From assembly GCA_049282355.1 (NCBI GenBank), contig JBAPTW010000421.1, positions 1-8,155 on the forward strand: 8,155 nt of DNA, given 5' to 3'. How positions within the stretch are numbered: the stretch's first letter is position 1; each line of letters begins with the position of its first letter. The notes below the pieces were generated by a model, which searched no databases, was not told the DNA's origin, and was given only the letters and a program-made list of their open reading frames with translations. The position numbers were made by a program, and so were the translations under genes. Positions 1 through 6,043 of this stretch are shown in pieces. The DNA is from JAGTVB01 sp049282355. Its GTDB lineage: Bacteria; Pseudomonadota; Gammaproteobacteria; HK1.

Positions 1-164
1 AGCTGCAGCAGCTTGAGCGCGATCAAGGTCGTCGCCAGCAAGGAGACGAGCGCGAGTATCACGAGTATGGGGCCGCCGTCCCGCAGCAGGTCCGAGAGAC
101 GGCCCAGCGCCGGCCCGAGGGCCATGCCACTGCCGGCAATCATCGGGTCCACAGATGCCTCCAT
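1..164 (-). CDS. MotA/TolQ/ExbB-family proton channel, N-terminal part (cut by window edge)
   Basis: Only the first 54 codons are inside the window. The ATG at 164 follows a strong Shine-Dalgarno sequence (GGAGGA on the minus strand, plus-strand 171-176) with a six-base spacer, which fixes the start. The protein begins with a short polar segment of about 30 residues (MEASVDPMIAGSGMALGPAL and onward). A hydrophobic segment at about residues 33-53 follows (PILVILALVSLLATTLIALK), which is how ExbB/TolQ/MotA inner-membrane proton-channel subunits start. In that family the channel works with ExbD/TolR and TonB to energise outer-membrane receptors. The upstream gene stops at 180, only 15 bases away, and a TBDR gene lies before that, so a TonB-energising role is a reasonable inference. 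ExbD and TonB would be expected just outside the window. The family is called from the topology and context of a fragment, so the exact subfamily is unknown. Confidence 0.7.
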   Translation of the reverse strand, partial: MEASVDPMIAGSGMALGPALGRLSDLLRDGGPILVILALVSLLATTLIALKLLQ

Positions 165-179
165 CAGAAGTCCTCCAAT

Positions 180-662
180 CTATTTGATCAGCTCAACTCG
201 GGAACGGCTGGAAGGCACGGTCAGCCGCAGACAGTCGATGAGATCGTCGCCGCCCGCCGACGTGTCGCAGCGCAAAACAGCGTTGATCAGCACCCGCCCC
301 AGACCGTCGCAGGCGAGATCCGGGACGTCGAATAGCTTCACGCTGGTCTTGCCTGCCGGCAGTGGCGCCGCCTCGGCGGCCATGCGGCCGACGATCAAAC
401 CGTCGGGATCGAAGAAGAAAAGATCCCACTGCAGGGATTCGAACGCATGGGGCGTGCGGTTTCGGATCACGAACGAGAGCCGGCAGCCGTCCCGGAGAGG
501 CTCGGTTCGGTTGAGCTCGACGGCAATGACTTCGGTGTCTTGCGCTTGCGCATCGCGCGCTTTGTCGCCGACCGGCTCGTTGGCGCTGGCCGTGACCACC
601 AGCCAGGCGAGTCCGCCGGCCAACAGCCACCGGAGCGCCACCGAAATCACTCCCTTGGGCAT
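180..662 (-). CDS. Small secreted periplasmic protein with four cysteines, in a TBDR-ExbB operon
   Basis: This is a 160-residue protein. An N-terminal signal peptide (charged MPKG start, hydrophobic core at about residues 8-25) has a likely cleavage site after ASA at residue 27. The mature part has four cysteines (about C60, C118, C132, C144), which could form two disulfides in the periplasm. A hydrophobic beta-rich core has an FxxPDG-type turn (WDLFFFDPDGLIVGR at about residues 79-93) followed by LPAGKTSVKLFDVP. This resembles the beta-sandwich layout of FxLYD-type domains, but that likeness is my inference. It starts five bases after the upstream receptor gene ends and stops 15 bases before the proton-channel start, so the three are probably co-transcribed under the cobalamin riboswitch. 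I do not know a specific function. An accessory role in TonB-dependent uptake is suggested by position only. Confidence 0.75.
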   Translation of the reverse strand: MPKGVISVALRWLLAGGLAWLVVTASANEPVGDKARDAQAQDTEVIAVELNRTEPLRDGCRLSFVIRNRTPHAFESLQWDLFFFDPDGLIVGRMAAEAAPLPAGKTSVKLFDVPDLACDGLGRVLINAVLRCDTSAGGDDLIDCLRLTVPSSRSRVELIK

Positions 663-667
663 GACGC

Positions 668-1518
668 TTAGAGCCCGAACCGATAGTCGATGCCGGCCGT
701 CATGTAGATGCCCGGCTGTTCGTAGCCCAGGCCCTCCTCGATGTCCTCGTCGAACAGGTTCTCGACACGGCCGAAGACCGAGAAGCTGTCGAAAAAATTA
801 TAGCGGCCGAACAGATCGACGCGGGTGTAGGCGTCCATCTCGATGTCACCTTTCCAGCGCAGGTGCGGACCCGAGTAGTAGACGTTGGCGCCTGCCGACC
901 AGCGGTCCCGGACATAAGAAACGCCCAAGTTGCCGGTGTTGCGAGCGACTTGAACGGTGCGGAAGCGCTCGCCATCCTGCTCGCTATGGGCATCCGTGTA
1001 GGTGTAGTTGGCGTCGAGACGCCACTCATCCGTGACCCACCAGTTGACGATGACCTCGACACCCTCGCTTACGCCTTTGTCGCGGTTCTCGTAGGTCCTG
1101 GTGAAAACGCCGTCGACAAATCTTCCGCTGACAAATGAGATGATATCGTCCAGCTCGGTGTGCCAGTAGATCAGCTCCGCCTTAAGCTGCCCGTCCAACG
1201 CCGACTGTCGGAGTCCGGCCTCGACAGTCCAGCCGTTCTCCGGTCCCAGGTCGAGGTTGCCGTACTGGCTGTTGAACAGTTGGTAGATCGACGTGCACGG
1301 AAGCTGGTACCGTAGTTCGTGAACAGGGTGGTTTCGCTGTCGTTCCAGATCCCGCGGGCGGAGCCGTAGGCCTTCCTCCAGTCCAGGGAGCCGATCTCGC
1401 CGCTGAGCTTCGGGAAATGAGGTGCGGCCTGCTGCGTGGAGCCGGCGACCGTTTGACCGACAAGTAAAAGAGCGGGGGCCGGCGCCTCCGTGCAGGGGCG
1501 GCTCGGTTTTCGGGACAT
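668..1518 (-). pseudogene. BtuB-like TonB-dependent receptor, internally deleted and frameshifted
   Basis: This is the remnant of an outer-membrane corrinoid receptor. The ATG at 1518 has a good ribosome binding site (ACGGAG on the minus strand, plus-strand 1525-1530). It begins a signal-peptide-like stretch (MSRKPSRP, then ALLLVGQTVAG). By about residue 55 the sequence is already mid-barrel (TTLFTNYGTSFRA). The next expected words, SIYQLFNSQYGNLDLGPENG, are in another frame. Adding one C between 1292 and 1293 joins them as SFRAPSIYQLF. The rest reads well to a TBDR C-terminus (VENLFDEDIEEGLGYEQPG, ending YRFGL). Repaired, the product would be about 283 residues. Unrepaired, translation stops at 1171 after 115 codons. 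BtuB-type receptors are about 600 residues, so the TonB box, plug and first barrel strands are missing. It lies directly downstream of a cobalamin riboswitch, which supports corrinoid as the original ligand. A sequencing error could explain the single base but not the large loss. Confidence 0.85.
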
Positions 1519-1751
1519 GACATACTCCGTAAAGGCGACTGATAGATCGATACGGCGTCTGCTGCGTCCCCCGGGGGGAATGTGCCGAAACAGGCTCTGA
1601 CCTGGCGATAGCGCGAACGGAGATGAGGAGAGGCGTGGACTGAAGGGTCACTAGAAGTCATCGGGTCTACTCGTTTTTTCGCAGCAACGCACTAAATGCA
1701 TCACCAAAACGGCAGACCGCACCTTCGACACACCCCGGTCAAAGGTAGGTG
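1519..1751 (-). other. Long untranslated leader between riboswitch and receptor start
   Basis: These 233 bases separate the riboswitch from the receptor ATG and hold no recognisable gene. Visible structure includes a GC-only palindrome (TCCCCCGGGGGGA, plus-strand 1567-1579) and a short CAGG/CCTG hairpin at about 1595-1610. The palindrome could pair with itself or hide downstream sequence. No T-run follows it, so it is not a standard intrinsic terminator. The expression platform of the riboswitch probably lies here, or nearer the start codon if control is translational. The assignment is by position. Confidence 0.5.
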
Positions 1752-1950
1752 ACGCAAGCGATGGCAGGTCTCCTGGCTCGCGGGTCATCGCCCTTGGCTC
1801 GGCCTTCCCAGTCCCGGAACGGAACCAGTGGCATCGGGTAAGCAGGGCTTTCCGCTGACAGTTGCGGGGGCAGCCAGGGCTTTGGACGAGGCTCGAAGAG
1901 GCGTCCGCACCCTGTTCCCATTTTCATCCCCTTTCGGGGAACCATCAGAC
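1752..1950 (-). promoter_or_regulatory. Cobalamin (adenosylcobalamin-class) riboswitch
   Basis: Read on the minus strand, the conserved cobalamin-riboswitch elements occur in the right order. They are GGGAA followed by GGGTG (about 1919-1907), GCTGCCCCCGCAACTGT (1874-1858), GCCACTGG (1832-1825), GGGAAGG (1809-1803), GATGACCCG (about 1789-1781) and the B12-box GAGCCAGGAGACCTGCC (1779-1763). A small CCCC-GAAA-GGGG hairpin at about 1942-1927 sits at the 5' end. In this family, ligand binding reduces expression of downstream uptake or synthesis genes. Here the downstream operon is the TBDR remnant, the small periplasmic protein and the ExbB-like channel. All core elements are intact, so the aptamer probably still folds. 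The exact outer limits (P1 pairing) are approximate. Confidence 0.95.
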
Positions 1951-1953
1951 TTT

Positions 1954-1983
1954 AAGATACACGGGGAAGAATTAGCGGGTCAA
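1954..1983 (-). promoter_or_regulatory. Candidate sigma-70 promoter for the riboswitch transcript
   Basis: On the minus strand TTGACC (plus-strand 1978-1983) lies 18 bases upstream of TATCTT (plus-strand 1954-1959). It is placed just upstream of the riboswitch 5' end, where its promoter is expected. The -35 matches the consensus at five of six positions, the -10 at four of six. The -35 box overlaps one arm of a perfect inverted repeat. Prediction only. Confidence 0.4.
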
Positions 1984-1997
1984 GCGTCAAGACGCTT
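1982..1997. repeat. Perfect inverted repeat, 7-bp arms, overlapping the candidate -35 box
   Basis: AAGCGTC-AA-GACGCTT is a perfect 16-bp palindrome with a two-base centre. It overlaps the end of the candidate -35 element of the riboswitch promoter, so it could be an operator. No T-run follows on either strand, so it does not look like a terminator. Confidence 0.5.
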
Positions 1998-2009
1998 TGC
2001 CGGTGGCGA

Positions 2010-2028
2010 TCAGGCAAAATTTGCCTGA
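2010..2028. repeat. Perfect inverted repeat, 9-bp arms, at the 5' edge of the cbiX remnant
   Basis: TCAGGCAAA-A-TTTGCCTGA is a 19-bp palindrome with a one-base centre. It sits directly upstream of the point where the cobaltochelatase remnant begins (about 2032-2056) and 12 bases from the other palindrome at 1982-1997. It may be a protein-binding site, or a scar of the rearrangement that cut off the front of the gene. No transposase or target duplication is visible beside it. Confidence 0.55.
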
Positions 2029-2031
2029 GAA

Positions 2032-2367
2032 TTGAGCCGGCGCAATTTTGGGGGGGCAAGTCCGCGCCTGGAGCAGGTGGTGCAGCGGCTGGATCGACTT
2101 GGTGCAAGCCAGATCATCGTTCTACCCTACTACCTGTTCACCGGCCGGCTGATCAAACGCATCAAACAGCAGGTGGAACGCCTCAGAGCCCAGTATCCCA
2201 ATCAAATCATACTGCAGGCGGGTTATATCGGCGCTCACGAGCAATTGCTCGACCTGCTCGACTTGCGCCTGCAGCAATGCCGGGACGGCAGCGCGCTCCT
2301 GCCCTGTGATGGCTGCTCTCTCGCCCGCACCGCAAACGAAAGCGACGATCCTGCGTACCGGGCTTGA
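2032..2367 (+). pseudogene. CbiX-like sirohydrochlorin cobaltochelatase, C-terminal fragment
   Basis: The frame gives 111 residues from a TTG with no clear ribosome binding site. From about residue 9 it reads like the C-terminal domain of the CbiX family, which inserts cobalt into sirohydrochlorin early in anaerobic B12 synthesis. The evidence is ASPRLEQVVQRLDRLGASQI, then the typical IVLPYYLFTGRLIKRIKQQV (about residues 28-47), AGYIGAHEQLLDLLDLRLQQ, and a C-terminal CDGC pair near residue 92. The N-terminal half, including the HGS region and the metal-binding histidines of the family, is absent, and the upstream sequence is palindromic rather than coding. A full two-domain CbiX is over 200 residues. 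I infer a 5'-truncated pseudogene. It lies on the opposite strand to all neighbours and diverges from the cobalamin riboswitch. Confidence 0.75.
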
Positions 2368-2530
2368 GAGACGATGTGTTCGCCTGCTGCACGGTCGGAA
2401 GCTCGAATCCTGCGAAGGCTTTTTCTCCGGGCTGTACCAGAGCCTCTACAACTTCCAGCACGCGGAGTCGAACTGGGAGCCCGAAGAAGGAGCGTCATTC
2501 GCCTTACTGGACCGTATTGCCAAGCCTTAG
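2309..2530 (+). CDS. Unrecognised short reading frame overlapping the cbiX remnant
   Basis: This is a 73-codon frame from ATG 2309 to TAG 2528-2530. It overlaps the last 59 bases of the cbiX fragment in another frame and has no obvious Shine-Dalgarno sequence. The second half looks protein-like (CEGFFSGLYQSLYNFQHAES, then a short acidic stretch and ASFALLDRIAKP), with aromatic and acidic residues and no low complexity. I do not recognise the family. It could be the tail of another damaged gene joined to cbiX by deletion or frameshift, or a small gene in its own right. It converges on the ATPase gene, with 101 bases between their stop codons. Confidence 0.35.
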   Translation: MAALSPAPQTKATILRTGLERRCVRLLHGRKLESCEGFFSGLYQSLYNFQHAESNWEPEEGASFALLDRIAKP

Positions 2531-2631
2531 CCTCGTTTGCGGCGAGGACTATCCCAGGCGACATCCGCCATCCTCGCCCTGACCATCGCCCCCTGAGTTG
2601 ACCCATTCCCTCATTCAGGTTACCAAGGCTC
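2531..2631. other. Convergent intergenic gap
   Basis: This 101-base gap lies between the stop of the plus-strand unrecognised frame and the stop of the minus-strand ATPase. A weak hairpin (CCTCG/CGAGG, 2531-2547) follows the plus-strand stop, but there is no T-run on either strand. No convincing bidirectional terminator is visible. Confidence 0.4.
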
Positions 2632-3672
2632 TCAGGTCCTCGCTCGAATGCAGGCGATCACAGCGGCGATCGAGTGACACGCCTGGCACACCTCACCAAT
2701 GCGAACATGCCATTCGGTATGGCCGTTCCGACTAAGGACCTCCACTGCCAAACGCAGTCCCTCCGCATCCGCTTTAGCCGAAAAGCCCTCGCGCTCCAGC
2801 GCCCGTGCTGTCCACAGAGCATGGACGCCGTTCCCGCGCAGGGCGATTTCGCCGCGCCATGGATGATGCATCCGAAATGAGCCGGAATGGGTGTCAAACT
2901 CAATGCCGTCCATCTCGAAGACGGCTTGGAAGGCACCCTCTAGGACCAGGTCCTCGGGGGCGCCAGTTTGGAAATCACCCCCTTCTGCGAGCAGCCAGAT
3001 GGTGTCCGCACTGCGTAACGCCAGATCCAGATCGTGGGTGGAGAGCAAGACCGCCTGCCCGGTCTGCCGGGCGAGCCGGCGCAGCGTTCCCATGATGTCC
3101 ACCCGGCGTGGCAAGTCCAGAAAGGCGGTCGGCTCATCGAGGATCATGACCGCGGGCTCCTGAGCGAGCGCCCGGGCAATCATGACCTTTTGGCGCTCAC
3201 CGTCACTGAGCTCACCGACCCTGCGGTTTGCCAGTTGCGTCGCGCCCACCGTTTCCATGGCCCAGCCAACAACCTTTTCGTCTCTTGCCGCCAGCCGCCC
3301 ACTCCAGTCGGTGTAGGGATAGCGGCCAAGGGCCACCAGAGCCTCTACCGCAAGCGCGCCGACATCCACCCGCTCCGTCAGCACCACGCTCAAGCGCCGA
3401 GCGAGGGCCCTCGGCGCCATCTCATGCACTGGTGTGTCTTGCAGTAGCACCCGTCCGGCGAGTGGACGTTGCATTCCGGCCAAAGTGCGTATTAAGGTGG
3501 ACTTGCCCGCTCCGTTCGGGCCCAAAAGACAAACCAACTCGCCTCGCTCCAAGGCTACCGATATCCGCTCTGAAATGACCCATGGCGCACGCCGCGGCTG
3601 AACGTAGCCGATGGCAAGCCCCTCGGTGACTAACACCGCCCCATTTACCGTGCGCTGCGCCTGCCCGACCAT
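2632..3672 (-). CDS. FecE/BtuD-family ABC transporter ATP-binding protein with C-terminal extension
   Basis: This cytoplasmic ATPase powers the permease encoded just upstream. From the ATG at 3672 (347 residues) the motifs are Walker A GPNGAGKST at about 51-59, ABC signature LSDGERQ at about 155-161, Walker B VMILDEP at about 175-181, D-loop FLDLP and H-loop STHD with H at about 213. All key residues are present. About 85 residues follow the usual end (after about residue 260), including HPWRGEIALRGNGVHALWTA. Short FecE/BtuD/HmuV proteins lack this part. A GTG at 3720 would add 16 residues and overlap the permease by 32 bases. I prefer ATG 3672, which starts 16 bases after the permease stop and puts the first conserved strand near residue 13. 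Gene order makes this the third gene of a binding protein-permease-ATPase operon. The substrate is probably cobalamin, with heme or ferric siderophore as alternatives. Confidence 0.92.
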   Translation of the reverse strand: MVGQAQRTVNGAVLVTEGLAIGYVQPRRAPWVISERISVALERGELVCLLGPNGAGKSTLIRTLAGMQRPLAGRVLLQDTPVHEMAPRALARRLSVVLTERVDVGALAVEALVALGRYPYTDWSGRLAARDEKVVGWAMETVGATQLANRRVGELSDGERQKVMIARALAQEPAVMILDEPTAFLDLPRRVDIMGTLRRLARQTGQAVLLSTHDLDLALRSADTIWLLAEGGDFQTGAPEDLVLEGAFQAVFEMDGIEFDTHSGSFRMHHPWRGEIALRGNGVHALWTARALEREGFSAKADAEGLRLAVEVLSRNGHTEWHVRIGEVCQACHSIAAVIACIRART

Positions 3673-3688
3673 CACCCCACGTGTTCCG

Positions 3689-4822
3689 TTAAGCTGCGAA
3701 GGATTGGCGAAGGTTGGCACGCCGAAGGATGATCCAAACCACCACCGGCGCTCCTAGCAGCGCGGTGATCGCATTCAACGGCAACACGATTGAACTACCC
3801 GGGAGCCCTGCCACCAGATCGGCAATGAGCGCGATGGTGCCGCCCATGAGGATGGTCGCCGGCACCAGCAGGCGATGATCAGAGGTATTCAGAAGCGCCC
3901 GACAGAGATGGGGGACGGCCACGCCCAAGAACCCAATGGGCCCACAGCAGGCGGTCACTGCGCCGGCGAGCAAAGCGGTGCTCGCAATGATCCAAAACCG
4001 CGCCCGCGCTACGGTAACCCCCATGCTGCGCGCATACGACTCGCCCAGCAGCAGCGCATTAAGCGGCTTGATCAACAAGGTCGCCAAGGCGAGGCCGAGG
4101 AGCACCACCGGCGCCAGCAAGCGCATCTGACCCCAGGTGACGCCACCGAAGCTGCCAAAGGTCCAGGCAATGTAAGCCTGGATCTGCTCGGGTACACTGA
4201 AATACAAAAGCACGCTGACCAAGGCACCCGTGGCATAGCCAAACATCAGCCCAAGGATCAACAAAGTCATGTTGCTGCGCACCCGCTGGGCCACGGCAAT
4301 CACCAACATCATCACCAATCCACCTCCGAGGATGGCCGACCCAATCAGGCTGAGACTGTTGAGGAAATCCATCGCCGCGAGGAAGCCGGTGGCGGCACCG
4401 GTGGAGAGCACGACCAGTGCAACACCGAGGCTCGCCCCCGAGCTAATCCCCAAGATAAAGGGATCGGCCAAGGGATTGCGAAACAGCGTTTGCATTTGTA
4501 GCCCCCCCACCGCCAACCCTGCACCCGCCAGGGTGGCGGTTAGAGCCTTCGGCAGCCGGAAGTTCAGCACGATCTCGGACCAGCTCGCCTTCATCCCCTC
4601 ACCGCCTGCGAGAATGGTGGCAACGTCCTCTACAGGAATGGTGACCGAGCCAAGCGCGAGGTTCAAAAAAAACGCGATGCAAAGACCAAAGCCGAGGCCC
4701 GCCAGGGCGAGTAAACGACCGCTCAGGAGGCGCCGCATGACCGGCGTAGCACATGACGCGTGCGAATTCGCTCGTGAGCCGGGGCCACTGCGAATGGATT
4801 GGCTTTGACGCCGAGCAATCAT
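3689..4822 (-). CDS. FecCD/BtuC-family ABC transporter permease
   Basis: This polytopic inner-membrane permease imports a chelate such as cobalamin, siderophore-iron or heme. Family hallmarks are RLPKALTATLAGAGLAVGGL, then QTLFRNPLADPFILGISSGA near the N-terminal third, and later GPIGFLGVAVPHLCRALL and LPLNAITALLGAPVVVW near the end. About ten hydrophobic segments match the BtuC fold. The ATG at 4822 overlaps the binding-protein stop as ATGA, a classic translational-coupling arrangement, giving 377 residues. This start adds about 28 polar residues before a second ATG at 4738 (MRRLLSGRLLALAG), which would give 349 residues, closer to typical family length. Neither start has a strong ribosome binding site of its own. 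The gene is intact. Substrate is inferred from the neighbouring B12 genes. Confidence 0.93.
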   Translation of the reverse strand: MIARRQSQSIRSGPGSRANSHASCATPVMRRLLSGRLLALAGLGFGLCIAFFLNLALGSVTIPVEDVATILAGGEGMKASWSEIVLNFRLPKALTATLAGAGLAVGGLQMQTLFRNPLADPFILGISSGASLGVALVVLSTGAATGFLAAMDFLNSLSLIGSAILGGGLVMMLVIAVAQRVRSNMTLLILGLMFGYATGALVSVLLYFSVPEQIQAYIAWTFGSFGGVTWGQMRLLAPVVLLGLALATLLIKPLNALLLGESYARSMGVTVARARFWIIASTALLAGAVTACCGPIGFLGVAVPHLCRALLNTSDHRLLVPATILMGGTIALIADLVAGLPGSSIVLPLNAITALLGAPVVVWIILRRANLRQSFAA

Positions 4823-6036
4823 TCGAGCCATCGGTAAAACCGCAATCGATGTGCAGGCAATAAATCAGGGTGGAGAATTTTAATCAGATCGGCGAGCAAT
4901 GTTTGCGGCTCGACCACGCCGGTTTCCCAGAAATCATTGGCACCGTGCGAATTCACCCGCGCATTGCTGTTGTAAACGTGCCTTTCCCGAAAGGCCTTGA
5001 AGCGCTCGTAGCGTTCATTGTCGGCGCTCATGTCGGCCCGAGTAAACCACTCCAGCCGATCGGTGAACCAGTAATCCGCGTTCGCCGCGTGCTCGTAGAC
5101 GGTCTCGAAGCTGAGCGGCACGCTCGCCCGGTGGGTATCCTCCCTCCAGAGGTAACGGCCCCCGGCGTCATCGATGAGGTTAGCGATATAGCTGTTGCCG
5201 CCGGCCACATACCAGGTATCGCGGTACAGTGCGCCACCAAACACCGTTGGGCGCTCGGCCGCTGGAATCGCCTCGGTCATCGCGGCATAGGCGGCATACT
5301 GTCTTGCCATTTCACCGAAGCGGTGCTCGGCAATGCCCTCCTTGTTGAAGAATGCGGCGGTGAATTTCAGCCACTCGGCACGACCCAAAGCTGACTCCTC
5401 CACGTACTCACTGTTGATGGCCACATGCACACCTGCCCGCTCCAATACCGGATGGGCATTGTATTGCGGTTGGTCATGACCGACGGCGGTGACGAGATCC
5501 GGAGCGAGGTCCAGCACGCTTTCGATGTTAAGCGTCGCTCCCCTGCCGACGGCCTTCACATCACCGCTTCGGATCTGTGCCCGGATGCGCGCCGAGTAAA
5601 CGCGATCGGGTGAGCTCATCGCCACCAGGCTCTCAACCTCGTCGAGAAGCTCCAAGTGCGGAGTATGGGTGGTGGATAGCACGGCGATGGTCTCGACGGG
5701 GACCTCGATGAACTGCGCATTCTCAAATCCTGCGGGGCGCGGCGAGCCGCATTGCACCAAGATGTAGCGAAAGTACTCCTCAGCATTCAGCCAGGGCGTC
5801 AGCACAGTTAGGATCTTGTAATACTTGCGGTACTCGAGGGTAAAACCCGTCGCATAGCGAATTCGCGCTTTCTCGGGGAAGTAATCAACCGTCGGATCGT
5901 AGTGCTCGATACACCCCTCGATGCGATTGGCCGACAACGCAAGGGAAGGGATGGCCGGATCGGCCTGCGCCGGAGGCTGCATGAGCGCTAGCGCCGCACC
6001 CAAGCCGATCAGTCGGAGAGCTCTCATGCGCCTCAT
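4819..6036 (-). CDS. Periplasmic binding protein of a BtuF/FecB-type (cobalamin or iron-chelate) transporter
   Basis: This is a 405-residue secreted protein that captures the ligand in the periplasm and delivers it to the permease. The signal peptide is at residues 1-25 (charged MRRMRALR, hydrophobic core, PPAQA before cleavage). There is no lipobox cysteine, so it should be soluble. An N-terminal segment (IEHYDPTVDYFPEKARIRYA at about 40-61, then EYRKYYKILTVLTPW) precedes the Peripla_BP_2-type fold at about 115-375. That fold is marked by VETIAVLSTTHTPHLELL, SVLDLAPDLV at about 173-182 and the conserved ALGRAEWLKF at about 216-225. It starts eight bases after the upstream TBDR remnant and overlaps the permease start by four bases. 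The ATG at 6036 has AGG at a usable distance, and 6027 is an alternative start. The fold cannot tell cobalamin from siderophore-iron. The B12 context favours cobalamin. Confidence 0.9.
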   Translation of the reverse strand: MRRMRALRLIGLGAALALMQPPAQADPAIPSLALSANRIEGCIEHYDPTVDYFPEKARIRYATGFTLEYRKYYKILTVLTPWLNAEEYFRYILVQCGSPRPAGFENAQFIEVPVETIAVLSTTHTPHLELLDEVESLVAMSSPDRVYSARIRAQIRSGDVKAVGRGATLNIESVLDLAPDLVTAVGHDQPQYNAHPVLERAGVHVAINSEYVEESALGRAEWLKFTAAFFNKEGIAEHRFGEMARQYAAYAAMTEAIPAAERPTVFGGALYRDTWYVAGGNSYIANLIDDAGGRYLWREDTHRASVPLSFETVYEHAANADYWFTDRLEWFTRADMSADNERYERFKAFRERHVYNSNARVNSHGANDFWETGVVEPQTLLADLIKILHPDLLPAHRLRFYRWLE

Positions 6037-6043
6037 GATCGGC

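Noticed and set aside
13..1035. Long plus-strand open frame of 340 codons across the left edge
   Set aside because: It is an antisense shadow of the minus-strand receptor, periplasmic protein and channel genes. Its composition is arginine- and serine-rich and matches no protein pattern I know.
1595..1640. A second, degenerate B12-box (CGCCAGGTCAGAGCCTG) downstream of the riboswitch
   Set aside because: It resembles the B12-box only loosely and the other aptamer elements are absent around it. It is more likely a small hairpin in the leader.
1519..1651. Upstream part of the 327-codon minus-strand frame as a true N-terminus of the receptor
   Set aside because: It has no signal peptide and lies in the leader. 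The real start (ATG 1518 with ACGGAG) is in the other frame and joins this frame only after the one-base lesion at 1292/1293.
1651..1701. 16-residue leader peptide (MHLVRCCEKTS...) between riboswitch and receptor
   Set aside because: It has no clear ribosome binding site, no run of regulatory codons and no attenuator hairpins. A frame this short is expected by chance.
1739..1945. 68-codon minus-strand frame over the riboswitch
   Set aside because: It coincides with the structured RNA. The conserved RNA boxes explain the sequence, and the translated product is not protein-like.
2531..2636. Bidirectional terminator between the convergent genes
   Set aside because: Only a 5-bp hairpin and loosely spaced CCTGAG/CTCAGG words are present, with no T-runs.
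3875..4501. 208-codon plus-strand frame
   Set aside because: It is antisense to the permease gene, and its histidine- and glutamine-rich composition is what a reverse complement of hydrophobic membrane codons gives.
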